From Atrina japonica (lineage: Eukaryota; Mollusca; Bivalvia; Pterioida; Pinnidae), in the NCBI GenBank assembly GCA_030159075.1, contig BROG01000393.1:62001-126000 (forward strand): DNA of 64,000 bases, in the 5' to 3' direction. The notes under the pieces are model-generated. The model ran no database searches. It had not been told where the DNA came from and saw nothing but the letters and a program-made list of their open reading frames with translations. Shown here in pieces: positions 46,845 to 58,670 of this stretch (position 1 is its first letter; each line of letters opens with the position of its first letter). The translations under genes were made by a program, and so were the position numbers.

Positions 46845-47335
46845 GAAGCATGTTCCTGGTCATTATCGGTATAGACTTCAACAAGCAAGAACTAAACAAA
46901 GTGATTGGCCCTGGTCACTATGGGTATCTATTGCTAAAATCAAATCTGTACTAAACAGAGTGAATTGTTTCTGGTCGATATGCCAATCTTAATATAAAAT
47001 CAAACAGGAACTAAACAGAGCTCATTGGTCGTAGTCACTGTCGATATCTATAGATAAAAGCAAACAGGACCTAAACGCAGTGAATTGTTCCTGGTCACAA
47101 TTAATATCTATAGCTAAAACAAACATGTACTAAACAGAGTCAATTGTTCCGGGTCAGATAAAAGCAAACAAGACCTAAACAGAGTGAATGGGTATGGTTT
47201 ATGGGTATGTATAGATAAAGGCAAGCACCAAACACAGAAATGAATTATTCCTGGCATAATTGGTTTATATAATTAAAAGCTATCAAACACTAAACAGAGT
47301 TAATCGTTCTTGTTTACTATCGATATATACAACAT
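46845..47335. repeat. Degenerate 55-65-bp minisatellite
   Basis: Seven or eight units of 'actaaacagagtgaattgtt' then 'cctggtcact' and 'tatctatagctaaaa'. Units vary in length and sequence, so the array is old. Confidence 0.85.
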
Positions 47336-47727
47336 AAAAGTGTACTATTATTATATGACCTAGTGCTTTTTCGTTTGCTGATTGGTTGTAACTATGGCAA
47401 TTGGTTTGATAAATCCGAATATTAATCGTAGAAGCTATACGTTCAATCATTCGACTGTCAATATGGTCGTGGATTGTTATGTCGCTCTCTCTAGAGCTTT
47501 CGCTCTTTTCTGATTTGTGTAAGCGTATATGAATGGATGAATCAAATGCATAAGCCGGTGAAAAACCGGCTCTTATTTAATTGTCGCTCTTAGTCATTCA
47601 TAAAAATAATAGAAAATCGAACAGCAGATTAGATTTGAATTGAGATTGTTTTTTGTTTCGTAATTTTGAATTTTTTTTTGAATTTTTTTGAATTTTATCA
47701 TAAAATAAAACAATTCCTGACTATAGT

Positions 47728-47875
47728 TTCGGGTGACATTATATAAATATAACATTCACGAAGGGCGATATTGCATTTTTTCATCCCGAGGAACGTTGTT
47801 GACCGAGACGAAGACGAGTGAAAATATGCAGTATCACCCTCTCGTGAATATAATATTTATGTAATTATACCGAGT
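47728..47875. mobile_element. Foldback (hairpin) element, MITE-like
   Basis: The left arm 'tgacattatataaatataac' with 'attcacgaagggcgatatt' pairs with the right arm 'agtatcaccctctcgtgaat' with 'ataatatttatgtaat', around a central loop of about 35 bases. The arms are about 45 bases and imperfect. It is non-coding. Confidence 0.7.
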
Positions 47876-47992
47876 ATCATATTTGTTTGCTTAAACATAT
47901 TACCAAAGATATTTTACATCTCAACTATTATTATCCAGCCAGCTAAAAAATACAAAACAAATAGCCTACAAACGTTTTTGGCTACTACGAAA

Positions 47993-48127
47993 AGCTCTCA
48001 CTGGGACAAACCGTACGCGCATAACGTTGGCGCATGTGACATTTTTTGGAATATCACCCTGGCTCACTGGAACGAACTGTGCGCGCACAACGTATGCACA
48101 TGTGATATTTTTGGAATGTCACCCTGG
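47993..48127. repeat. About 67-bp direct duplication
   Basis: 'ctcactgggacaaaccgtac' with 'gcgcataacgttggcgcatg' is followed by 'ctcactggaacgaactgtgc' with 'gcgcacaacgtatgcacatg'. Each copy ends in 'tggaat.tcaccctgg'. Confidence 0.8.
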
Positions 48128-48904
<777 letters not shown>

Positions 48905-48989
48905 TCCTCACGTCAAATAGCCTGATATTACAGGTATAAAATTAAATAAAAAATCTCTTTAAAATATTATAGTATAACTGTAAATTGAC

Positions 48990-49115
48990 ACATGTTTACC
49001 AACAACGAGTCTATTAATTCACAACTGGAGTGGCAGGCTTTTTGACGACACAAAAAGTTGTTTTGGTTTTTGTCAGAACCCGGATGTGGCACTTTACTTT
49101 GGTAGATCTATGCAG
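48990..49115 (+). repeat. Dispersed repeat family R5, copy 2
   Basis: 'caacaacgagtctattaatt', 'tgttttggtttttgtcagaa' and 'ttactttggtagatctatg' match 33448-33745 in order. Confidence 0.65.
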
Positions 49116-49272
49116 TTCTTATTTAAGATTTCCATATTTTAGGCCATATATGCAATAAATTGCTTAGTCGGAATATAATGAGGTTCTACTTTTCTCTTTG
49201 AAACTGCACACTATTATGATGAACCCTGACGTAACGGGACAATCCGGAAATTGTCTATTTGTTTTGAATGGG

Positions 49273-49330
49273 TGGTGTTTTACATCGCACTCAACAATGT
49301 CCTGTTATATGGTGGCGGCAAACTTTAATG
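49273..49330 (-). repeat. SINE family B fragment
   Basis: 'ggtgttttacatcgcactca' then 'acaatgtcctgttatatggt' matches only the distal end of the family B body. Confidence 0.6.
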
Positions 49331-49904
49331 GTAAAAAAACGCCAATAAAATAAATATTCCACTCATAAAGCAATGGCCAGAATAAAAAAGTTCGACACAG
49401 ACATTTAATTTTGACTTTTGTAGAAGACATTCAGTGAGTCCATACTTAATGGTAAGACTTAATACATCACCATGCGTACGAATGTCTACTTTATTTTAAC
49501 GCACTTAAAACCAAGGTCTGTTGCCACGGCTGGCGTACGTAACAACAAATCCTAACTGCATTGGCGTCAGTCCATAGCACATGTCTAAATCTGTGGCATT
49601 TCACTTATTTCTAGTAACATATCCATATAAGTTAAAATAAATCTTAGCGTGATGTAAAGCTACAGTAAAACAAATATTGTAACGCTATCCAATTAAAATC
49701 ATAGTAATCAATTAGCAGCAACATATTAACTACTCAAACACAGGTAATCAGATATAAGGTACAATAATTCAAATAAAAAAATAAAATAAAATACTTACAC
49801 AAACTACAATGGTCAGTAGTGAACCCAGGAAACCGTTAGCATTGACCAAGCAGTATAAGCATTGGTCTCACTATCTCACATTTTATTTTACAATAGCTGT
49901 GTTT
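49331..49904. other. No gene recognised
   Basis: AT-rich sequence without supported coding or repeat signal. Confidence 0.35.
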
Positions 49905-50190
49905 TAAAAAAAAATGTTTCGTTTTTACTACTTAGATCGATGTACAAAATCAAATAAGAGATATACACACACAGGCATACACAGTTTGTGAAAACAAGGC
50001 CAGGTTCAGTGTCGTATGCATATATACAAATAGAAAGGTCTAATTAATTATTTCCAAGCGAAAAATTGCCAAACTCGGGTTTCTCATGCAATTTTTAACA
50101 AAATATATATGAATTTAAGAATTTTTTTTATGCCTGTGTATATCTCTTTTGTGATGCTGTACATCAATTTATGTTGTAAAACATAAAAAA
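49905..50190 (-). repeat. Dispersed repeat family R3, mixed-orientation copy
   Basis: 'gtttttactacttagatcga' at the left and the complement of 'aaaaattgcatgagaaaccc' near 50075-50100 are family R3 landmarks. The 5' landmark is in forward and the inner one in reverse orientation, and 'tatacacacacaggcata' and 'tatgcctgtgtata' are inverse, so this copy is itself a partial inverted repeat. Confidence 0.6.
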
Positions 50191-51237
50191 TAAGTTTTGG
50201 AAAAAATACAGCTATCTCATTCACCCATAAAGACAGATTTAGACTCGTCTAAGTCATTGACTTACAGAAGAGTCCATTTTTTCAGGGGTTGATGAGTTAG
50301 GTTTGAATTTGAATTTTTCATGCACTCTATATAAAGAGTTGACATTACAGAATATTATGAGACACGGGATAAAATCAGCCTTGACACATGTGATGAAAAT
50401 CACTTCAGTCGCACCAGTTAATACCACATGTTTTTGTCAGCGAGATTCAAACAGCAAATAACAAAATAACTCATTTAAACCGGCTAACGGTAATATCATA
50501 CAAGATTAACAGCACTTGTAGTTTACTTGCATTTTGAAGTATTATAACGTAAAGTTTGAAATAAAAGCCATTAACGCAAAATAAAATTAAGATGAATGCC
50601 ATTTGTTTATGTAATTAAACTCAACTTCCGCTTCCGGTCAAGTATGATTTCAAATGATTGTAATGGACAAGACGTTATTGACAGAACGTTATCATCTCCA
50701 GCGACAAAGTATAAACATGTAAACAGCAGTTACAAATAAAGTCATAAAACTGGCACATATAAAGTTACTCTGATTTACGCAATCTCCCTCCGTTTCTTGT
50801 ACTGTAAAATAGAAATATAAATAAACAATTAGAACAAATACGTTTACAATGACATAAGCGGCTTCAGCTGCAAACCATGAAGAAAATATTATAAAAAGTA
50901 CCTTAGTTAAAGTAAATCATTTAATACTTTGATCTTGAAAACCACCGGCATCATAAAAAGATTCACAAACATATACATGATCTAGAATACATTTAACCTA
51001 ATAGAGCGTTCACAATCAGACAAATACGAAGTGTCCAAGGTTCGAATTCTGATATGAAATAAATACTCCGGACTACGGAATAACAGAGTGAGTATTTCTT
51101 TTGCAAAGCACTCGACATGGGCTGTGAAAACATAGGTCTCGTGTGTAAAATAATGTCATTCAATGTTTGTTATATATGAGGGATAAAGCTAGTTACAAGT
51201 ATAAATGAAGTATAGTTATTTATAGCTTATGTTTCAC
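50191..51237. other. No gene recognised
   Basis: AT-rich sequence. 'ccaaggttcgaattctgata' at about 51033 looks like a lone B box, too weak to call an element. Confidence 0.35.
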
Positions 51238-51263
51238 ACACTCACATACACACACACGCACAT

Positions 51264-51294
<31 letters not shown>

Positions 51295-51371
51295 GGTCAA
51301 AAAAAAGAGACAGGGCATTATATGACTAATGTCATATTTGATATATCAGTATATATAACCTGTAAAATCAT

Positions 51372-51453
<82 letters not shown>
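51238..51453. repeat. (CA)n and (CT)n microsatellites
   Basis: Interrupted CA repeats at 51238-51293 and about 40 perfect CT units at 51373-51453, separated by about 80 bases of unique sequence. Confidence 0.95.
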
Positions 51454-51456
<3 letters not shown>

Positions 51457-52620
51457 ATAATTGCCCATGTCTGGTTTAAACTAATCTTATCTCTCTCAAA
51501 TTATATATTGGAAGACGTTTTTACCATTCAACACATGCTAAGTACTTCACATTTCTACAAATGTACTTTCTGTTAATTATATGCTTCCAGTCTATATTCC
51601 ATTAACCATGTGGTACTTTGTACTAATTTTAGAGGTGAATGACCGTGTCGTGAGTAAACAGATAATTTGAATCTCTTAAGAAGTGATTACTGCTTACTTA
51701 ATTCATTCATAAAATATTAAATTCATAAATTCTCACGCATCAACAGTTCCTATTTTTTTCTGAACAAACCTGTTCACAAAAGGTCTTAAGTTGTGCATAT
51801 GCGTACATGTAAATATGACAACACCCCGTATTTCACCTTCAATTAAAATCGGTTGCTAATCTGGTGGAGGACCGAGACTGTTTTGTGAAAAAGATTTAAA
51901 AAAAAAAGTTTTAGGAAAATGTTGGTTATATTCTTCTACAATTCTAAAATTTCCAATTTGCTTGTATAAAAAAGAATAAGCCAAACGTATCTTTTTGATT
52001 GCTGTTTAACTTCACATGTTAACTCATTAATACCTAAAGACACATTTGGACCGGTGCAAGCCATTGATTCATAGAAGAGTCCATTGTTTTTCAGTGGATG
52101 TTCAGTTAATCTTAGGCTTTATGTTAGGTGTTTCGACAGAGGAGACTCCTGGTAACGATGTACATTGTGAAAAACTCCCAACTTAAGTTCCGGTGTGCTC
52201 AAACCGAGCTGTTGTTTAGGCGTGATGCTACGTCTGGCGGGTTTTATATTTTTTTTCCGGAAAGAAATTGTTTGCAGAAAATTATATAATCAAATCAACA
52301 AACGTATCACTTAAATCACTAAGCAAGTAATTAACAGTGTCCGATGATTTGATTAACTTTGTTTTATGGGGTATATTTATAAGAAATGAATGCCACGGCG
52401 TATAATCGCTCCTCCAAATACAACTCTAAACTCTAACAAAACAAAATCATGTAAGTGTAACCGAGAAAGATGCTGGTTAATTTCTCTCTTCGTCGATCAT
52501 CATTGCTTTATTTAATTCATGGCTGATATCTGCTATGTCAACATTGATATGCCAGTTTCAATATTTGCATTTACATGGAGAAGAACCAGATAAGCCAAAA
52601 GAAATAAGAAGAAAATTAAA
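51454..52620. other. No gene recognised
   Basis: AT-rich DNA. 'agactcattgatt...gaagagtccat' type phrases near 50250 and 52060 ('catagaagagtccattgttt') hint at another old dispersed repeat. Nothing coding is supported. Confidence 0.35.
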
Positions 52621-53058
52621 ATGGTTTTGATGACGTCAATAATTCTAAGTTTGTGTTTATTAATCTGTGTGTGGTTATTAAGAAGTGGAACTTGTATATT
52701 GAATAACGACCCTTACCCGTCTGCCAATTTATTTTGTATGCTATTTTTGTCTCAAGTTCACGCGCTGGAAGAACACAGACTAAATATTTCTCATCACACT
52801 TAATTGTATTTCTGTCTTCGGCAATTAGTTCATACGAATTATCGCACATTTCTCTCTACATATGAATGGTTGCATACTAGTAGTCAAATATACTGTGAGA
52901 ATATTCTTAACATTGGAACGATTTCCATCTATCGCGCTGACCTAGATGGTTGCGTTTTTGAATTGCAAACACAAGACCCAAGATTGTTGGTTTCTCTGAT
53001 GACACATGAGATTTTTAAAGAATTCAAATGGACTATAAATGCTACTTTATCAAACTAG
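52621..53058 (+). pseudogene. Small frame with signal-like N-terminus and one internal stop
   Basis: An ATG at 52621 opens a 60-codon frame starting with a hydrophobic stretch (MTSIILSLCLLICVWLL) that looks like a signal peptide or anchor. After a single TAA (52801-52803) the same frame stays open for 84 more codons (YFCLRQLVHTNYRTFLST to KEFKWTINATLSN), ending in TAG. I do not recognise the protein. It may be a one-stop pseudogene, an intron-interrupted exon or chance. It is followed at once by a SINE. Confidence 0.25.
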
Positions 53059-53071
53059 AAGTAAGAGGTAG

Positions 53072-53275
53072 AGGTCTCCATGGACGAATGGTAAGGGTAT
53101 CGCGCTTTAAACCATGACTTTTCTTATCTCTTGTCAACACGGTTTCGATACCGCTAAAACCAAAGCTGATTTTGTGAGAAATACTGTCAGTAAACTTGCG
53201 GAAGGTCTGTGGCAAAAGTACGCTGTAAGCGGTTTTGTTTACCTCCGCCATTAAGAACTGGCCACAGCCTTATGA
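53072..53275 (+). repeat. SINE family B, forward copy
   Basis: The head 'tccatggacgaatggtaagg' with 'gtatcgcgctttaaacc', a worn B box 'cggtttcgatacc', then the body 'gtgagaaatactgtcagtaa', 'cttgcggaaggtctgtggc' and 'ccgccattaagaactggcc'. The canonical 'cgagtggttagag' has mutated, so it is an older copy. Confidence 0.8.
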
Positions 53276-53370
53276 CTGGACAATTGCTTTCTCTGGCGGA
53301 CAAAACCATTTCAACAAAACAAACATAAGACTACGAAATTTCCAAATGAAACTAAGAACTAAGTAAAAAT

Positions 53371-53535
53371 AAAGAAGTAGCAATGGATAATCGAAACTCC
53401 ATTATAACACGACAAATTGGATATACAAAGAATATGAAGAACAATTGTTAATCCCAAAGGGATGGGACCAGGTGTCCGAGAGGAGTCAGCGTTTCCTGTT
53501 AGCGCGTCACATCCGTCACAAATGGGTGCGGCATA
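53371..53535 (+). repeat. Dispersed repeat family R4, forward-type copy
   Basis: 'gataatcgaaactccattat', 'atatgaagaacaattgttaa', 'accaggtgtccgagaggagt' and 'cacatccgtcacaaatgg' match the copies at 34592 and 59521. Confidence 0.8.
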
Positions 53536-54248
53536 TTACTATAGGTCTGATATGCAAACCAAATTCGTCCATACGTATGCCATGCTTTGTAGCATTTTAC
53601 TTACGGTCTACATATCTACTTAAAATCTATTAACTTTAAACAATGATAAAACAAAGCGGATTAAAATATATATAACGCGGTATAATACATCATCGACATC
53701 TATCTTTTATGTCATTTTTCCGACTACATTTTCTTGCTTTTCTCTAACTTTAAATGTAATAGGTCATAGCCTACCGTCCTTTTATGGTGAATGTTTGTGG
53801 GTCAAGGGGATGGAACCCGGTAGTAAGATATAGATGAGTGAAGACACATACTTGGTAATTATAGTGTTTTGCACTAGTTGCCATATGTTGAGTAATTTGC
53901 AGATATTGGAGAGTAAAAAGGGGAATTAATCACGGGTAATTTATCAATTTTCTGTTATTAACTGTACATTGTGTGGCTTCACTTTGATCATTGGTTCCCA
54001 CACTTTAAGTCGTTATGTATATGAGTATGTATTACATTTCATATATTTATTTTGATGAGCTGGGCAACAGCATAAGCGATTTTGTCAACGAGACAGAAAC
54101 CGGAGGATATTCTTTACACAATCTCGTTTCATTTGAGTTATAGATTCATATCATTACCAACAGCTATGTTTAGGATTTCATATATAAGGTCATAACTTTG
54201 TTGTACATGTATACATATGTATTTGATTTTTTTTATTTGATTTCCATT
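53536..54248. other. No gene recognised
   Basis: AT-rich sequence without supported features. Confidence 0.35.
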
Positions 54249-54520
54249 GGTGTTTTACGCCACACTCAACAATTTTTCAGTTTTATGGTGGCGGCCGGTT
54301 CTTAATGGTGGAGGAGAGAATCCGGTTACAATATACTCGGGAAGACACCATCGGTTACAATGTACCCGGGAAGAGACCAACGGCCTTCCGCAGGTAAACT
54401 GGCAAACATTCTCACAAAAGTTAGCTTAGGTTACAGTGGGACTCGGACCTGCGCTGACAGGAAGTGAGAGACTTCATGTTTTAAAGCGCGATGCTCTAAC
54501 CACTCGACCACGGAAACTCC
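54249..54520 (-). repeat. SINE family B, reverse, near full length
   Basis: Starts 'gtgttttacgccacactcaa', includes a duplicated 'accatcggttacaatgtacc' segment and 'aaactggcaaacattctcac'. It ends with the complement of the tRNA head, 'aaagcgcgatgctctaacca' then 'ctcgaccacgg'. It is the best-preserved B-family head in the window. Confidence 0.9.
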
Positions 54521-54589
54521 GTGGTGTATATGAGGTAGGTTTATAGCTTTCTATAAATATACATATACATAAATAATTGCTCAAAATTG

Positions 54590-54935
54590 TTGAAGAAATG
54601 ACATCAGCAATTTATCTTGACACAGACTAGGAACTACTAATACAACGACGTGAACGACGACAGCTTTGCTTATTTGTAAGATACACAATAGTTTAGTCCC
54701 ACGTTTTTTGTCAAACATTTCAAATCCGATGACACCCAATACTCGTAGAGACATACATAACACGTTATATTATACTTTACCTCGGTATAGATTGAAAACT
54801 ACGGATACCTCTTTTCCCCACCCTCTATCCGAAGACGTATTTCATTTCTTACTTTCCTGCCCAATGTTTAACAGAAAACGGAATATTCGTATTCTAAAGA
54901 AAAATAGGTTTCAAACAATTACAATTGTCTTCTAG
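54590..54935 (+). pseudogene. 3' end of a non-LTR (LINE) reverse-transcriptase ORF, decayed
   Basis: The frame reads LICKIHNSLVPRFLSNIS, then PRYRLKTTDTSFPHPLS and EDVFHFLLSCPMFNRKR. 'L..KI.N.LVP.YL' followed by '...E...H.LL.CP.....R' is the C-terminal tail of LINE ORF2 proteins (from family knowledge). Upstream of 54666 the frame breaks. The catalytic part of the reverse transcriptase is absent, as expected for a truncated LINE copy. Confidence 0.65.
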
Positions 54936-55136
54936 TGATTAGTAAACTGAATATACAATTTTGATCTGTCTATTCCAGGCCTTGAGTATTCCAGTTTTTT
55001 TTTTGTCTAATCCAGTATCGTTTGCCGGTCTCAAATTATGTCCCTATATGCTAATTGTAAAAAATACGTTTTGTATTCCGTATCTTGTCTATTCCGAATT
55101 CTGGCCTATATATATATATGTTCCAAAGTGATTAAA

Positions 55137-55375
55137 AACGGGGTTATTATACATTTATTGCCCTGGTTTAATAAAAAAACCGGGGTTATTATACATTTAT
55201 TGCCCTGGTTTAATAAAAAAAACCGGGGTTATTATACATTTATTGCGTTGTTTGTAGGGAGACATGAGGATTTGTTTACCCAAGGCACGTCATATTTCCT
55301 GAGGCGCAGCGGGTAAACAAATCCCGATGTCTCGCTACAACCAGGGCAGTAACATATTTATTATACCTAAATACA
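55137..55375. mobile_element. Foldback element with 46-bp tandem repeats in its left arm
   Basis: 'gagacatgaggatttgttta' with 'ccc' (about 55258-55280) and 'gggtaaacaaatcccgatgt' with 'ctcg' (about 55311-55334) form an inverted repeat of about 25 bases, and the outer 'ttgcgttgtttgtag' and 'ctacaaccagggcagtaa' continue it. The left arm also holds three copies of 'ccggggttattatacattta' with 'ttgccctggtttaat', period about 46 bases. Confidence 0.75.
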
Positions 55376-55682
55376 GAATCAATGAAGACTGTCGAATAAG
55401 CTGCAAGGGTTTTCGCATGAGGGAGACATGACGCACTTCTGTACTTTTGCATGTTTGGTACAAATTTAATGGCCTTCATACACAAGAAAACGTAAAACAT
55501 CGTTTCTATTTGTTTTGTCAGTGTCACAAAGCTATCGTCCTGTATTCCGGATCTTGCGTAATCCGGCCTAGTTTTCCAGTCATATGGTCGGCCGGAATAG
55601 ATAGATTATAGTCTATTATGCTTCCTACACAAAAGTAATATATTTTAATGATAGCATGATGTTGTTAATGGTAAACAATCAC

Positions 55683-55695
55683 AATCATCATCATT

Positions 55696-55727
<32 letters not shown>

Positions 55728-55746
55728 AATCATCAACATCATCATC
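55683..55746. repeat. (TCA)n microsatellite
   Basis: About 20 TCA/ATC triplets with a few interruptions. Confidence 0.95.
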
Positions 55747-55913
55747 TCTGTTAGTATCTTTCTAATTGATTCGGCTCAGATTTATCTATATAACTAAAAT
55801 TTATCCAGAAAATTTTACAATCAATACTTTCTGTGGTAAATTTTAAAGAGAGGGCTTCAGATAATGTTATCAAAACTTATACCAAATCATATTGCATGTA
55901 TTAAAAATGATTA

Positions 55914-56118
55914 TTAAAATGATATGTTTAAACACGTGACATTATACTCACAAGCGGACACAGATTTTTTCAGATTTGGTAGGTACTCAGACCAAAACTC
56001 GCACTCGCTATGCAGAAGACCTTTTTCATACCCGGATTCGAACGGTTTAAGATCAGCTTTTAGAATCTTGTACTCTTCCAAGCTACTGGTGTAAGGTAAC
56101 CAGTCTATGGTTGGTCGT
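55914..56118 (-). CDS. Cholinesterase-like carboxylesterase, terminal exon
   Basis: After the acceptor 'attctcatttcag' on the minus strand, one base completes a Gly codon from the previous exon. The frame then reads RPTIDWLPYTSSLEEYKILK, later LLHSECEFWSEYLPNL, to a stop at 55914-55916. 'W..YT....EY......' and 'C.FW...LP.L' are the C-terminal signature of cholinesterase-type esterases. A donor-like gtgagt at 55951-55946 offers an alternative end, so the last dozen codons may instead be intron leading to another C-terminal exon outside what I could identify. Confidence 0.85.
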
Positions 56119-56345
56119 CTGAAATGAGAATCAAACAATTATAGATGGACATTACTGATGTAAGGTAACCAGTCTAGGGATGGCCTTTTGAAATTAGTCA
56201 TCCAATTATAGATGGACCTTACTGGTGTAAGGTAACAAGTCTAGGAATGGTCGTCTGAATTGAGAATCATATAATTATAGATGGACCTTAATAGTGTAAG
56301 GTAACCAGTCAAGGGATGGCCGTCTGAAATGAGAATCATACAGTT
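56085..56345 (-). repeat. Tandem array of the terminal-exon splice acceptor and first codons
   Basis: Four units of about 75 bases on the minus strand. Each has an 'attctcatttcag'-type acceptor (one is lost: 'ctaatttcaaa'), then 'acgaccatccctagactggt' with 'taccttacaccagtaa', then 'ggtccatctataattatatg'. The last unit is the functional junction. The other three keep an exon start of about 30 bases and then diverge, some reading 'ccagtaagg', which resembles a donor. Confidence 0.88.
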
Positions 56346-56699
56346 ACTGACGGACAGTTACCAAGTAAATATACTGACTACACGAACCCTGTTTACTTTT
56401 TCTTTTTAATTATAGGTCAATGTGTAAATGTTCTTACAAATGGGTAAAGTGTAGGTACATTTTTAAAAGTGAGTAGTTATGTTGCGGCTACTCTTGAAAA
56501 GTGAAGTACACGGTACTACTGAAAAGAGTCTTTATTTTGTGGTTTTAGTAAGAAGAGAAGTTATAATACTAGTGAAATGGTTAATGGCAACACTACGACT
56601 AGAAGTGAAAATGTAATATATGCTACTTGCGGAAAATAAAGTAAAAGAGATAAATAGACAGAATGGCGAATATCCATCAAAGCTAAAAATAAATCTTAC
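56346..56699. other. Esterase intron, no recognised feature
   Basis: AT-rich sequence without a shared repeat. Confidence 0.35.
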
Positions 56700-56960
56700 T
56701 GTTTGCTTGAATTTCCATCCCTATATATTTTGTAAAAATTGCTTGAGAAACCCAGGTTTGGCACAATTTCACTTGCAACTGATTAACTCAACTTTTTATT
56801 TGTATTTGAAAACCAGACTGGACCTGCCTGACCTTATTTTCACAAAATATATTATTTTTATGATTGTATATAGCTATTCGTTATTGTACATCAGGTAAAA
56901 GTAGTAAAAGTAGAAAAAATGGAATATTTGTTTTGGTAAACACCGCTAATGCCCCTTTAA
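56700..56960 (+). repeat. Dispersed repeat family R3, copy without the nested insert
   Basis: 'ttttgtaaaaattgcttgag', 'aaacccaggtttggcacaat', 'ttcacttgcaactg' and 'ttattgtacatcaggtaaaa' follow the order seen at 29935-30335. Here 'gaaaccc' runs directly into 'aggtttggcac', which is the uninterrupted state. Confidence 0.75.
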
Positions 56961-57524
56961 ATCACGTGTAATTCCTCTGATCTTTATCAATGTATTATAT
57001 CGGAAAATTACGTTCAGTGTGTTCGCATTTCCACACAAAGGAGAGACATCTAGGGGCATATCATATCATTGAAATATACACTGACATGAAATGTCAATCA
57101 TGTTTAATTAACATCATAAAATGTGTAGATACGTGTCTCACGGAAGAGTGAACCTAAACAATTCTGTGATTGAAGGAGTACATGATACATCCAAAATAAC
57201 ATAAGATGTTTTCTATATCACGTAATTATCAGCAAAATGTAATGCCGTTGAGGATGGCCGTACCTCATAAACAAATATTGTTTCCTGGACATATATCAAT
57301 TCACTAATACAATTTGTGTATAGAATGTCTGAATCTTATATCAACACGAATCCCCAATGATATTCATTAATGGACTTTCTTTCCAGTGCAGTTTTCACTT
57401 CGATTAGATTAAGCGATCGAATGGAAAGAACAGCGCGCGTTGAACTGAGTCGTCTCTCTTCTTTAGCCAGGATTCACGAGTTGCATGAACCCATGTTCTT
57501 TATGTTGCAATGCTCACCTATTTA
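56961..57524. other. Esterase intron, no recognised feature
   Basis: AT-rich intronic DNA without a recognisable element. Confidence 0.35.
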
Positions 57525-57680
57525 TATGAGGCGTTATGGAGGTTATGTATCCAATATAAATATCGTAGCTCAAAATCAGTGTCAGTTGTAGGTATATTAA
57601 AATAGTGTAAAACTGATTTCTGGTGTTGAAGGATTTTGTCGTTTGATAGCGGAATACGTTTGTATGCCACGATTACTCTG
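57525..57680 (-). pseudogene. Second reverse-transcriptase fragment, same family as 36060-36350
   Basis: 'tatgtatccaatataaatat' with 'cgtagctcaaaatcagtgtc', then 'ggttgtaggta'-like sequence, matches the complement of the frame at 36190-36330 almost base for base, with small deletions that break the frame. Confidence 0.7.
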
Positions 57681-57789
57681 TTTCACTAAGTGCAATGTTG
57701 AGTTACCTGTTCGATAGCGATTATTGAGACGTCTGTACCAATTATGACGAGAATTCGTTCCTCACGTATTTCATTTTAATTTGACTGTG

Positions 57790-57960
57790 GTTACACGGCG
57801 GGTGTGACCGATCGTTAGGGGATGCTAACTCCTCTCCATGGCACCTGATCCCACATCTTGATTTCAAGAGGTCCGTGTTTGTTTAGTTTTTACCAGATTT
57901 GTACCTATATCCTGTACATCCAAATAATTTATACTTTGGAACTGAGATTTTTTATATTCT
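57790..57960 (-). repeat. Dispersed repeat family R4, head segment
   Basis: 'acacggcgggtgtgaccgat', 'ggatgctaactcctctccat', 'ggcacctgatcccacatctt' and 'ggtccgtgtttgtttagttt' form the clearest R4 head in the window. Its reverse complement resembles the 'accaggtgtccggaaggagt...cacacccgtcg' phrase of the forward-type copies. Confidence 0.75.
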
Positions 57961-57964
57961 CCTT

Positions 57965-58215
57965 ATAGACAAGTGGTGGGCCTTACAAACCAATGCTGTT
58001 CTTTAGTCTTTCGCCAACTGATAACATTTTCACCGAACTTGACCTTTTCATCGAACTCGAGAGGTTTCCACGCAGCATTTGCAACGGGTGTGGCATTCTG
58101 GCAGAGGTTCCTGACTCCTGATCCCGTTTGGAATTCGCAATTGTTCTTCATGTTGAGACCATTTGTATATCTGATTTGTCGTATTCTAATGGACTTTGAG
58201 TTTCGGTAATCCATT
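57965..58215 (-). repeat. Dispersed repeat family R4, reverse copy
   Basis: Read on the minus strand: 'tccattagaatacgacaaat', 'atggtctcaacatgaagaac', then 'gccacacccgttgcaaatgc' and 'gataacattttcaccgaact' (given as + strand). It lies end to end with the segment before it. The open frame here (82 codons, with WKPLEFDEKVKFGENV) is part of the repeat, not an esterase exon. Confidence 0.75.
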
Positions 58216-58520
58216 GAGACTTCTTCATTTGTACTTCATGAAATGTGAAATATTGAGTTACCTGTCCAATAGTAGTTATTTAAATGTCTTTGGAGATTGT
58301 GACTACGATTTTTACTTACTCCTTCTTTCACCTGAGCACACCTCTGAGAAATTCAGAGCTATGCCTTTGTCTTGTATTCACCAGATTTGTATAGTGTCAA
58401 ATTAAAGATTTGATATGTCGTCTGTTGCTATATTCGTTCTGATTTTTTTTTATTCTATTTAAATCCAAATAAGATTTATCTGAAAACATAGTCACTTGTT
58501 GGTGAAGGTCACGTATTCCA

Positions 58521-58670
58521 AATGGTGGAATACCCGGGAAAAGACCCCGGCCTTCCACAAGTAAACTGACAAATCAGTTTAGATCCAGCGGGGCACGAAC
58601 CTGCGCTGACATGAGCTGATATACTTGATGGTTTTAAGCGCGAAGTTCTAACCACTCGGACACGAACGGC
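58521..58670 (-). repeat. SINE family B, reverse, partial
   Basis: 'aatacccgggaaaagacccc', 'ggccttccacaagtaaactg', 'tccagcggggcacgaacctg' and 'ctaaccactcggacacg' mark the body, B-box complement and tRNA head. The distal end is missing. Confidence 0.85.

Noticed and set aside
57963..58214. Minus-strand frame resembling an alternative esterase C-terminus (WKPLEF...)
   Set aside because: The nucleotides belong to dispersed repeat R4, which recurs at 34592, 53371 and 59521 outside any esterase. There is no matching acceptor, and the true terminal exon is already accounted for at 55914-56118.
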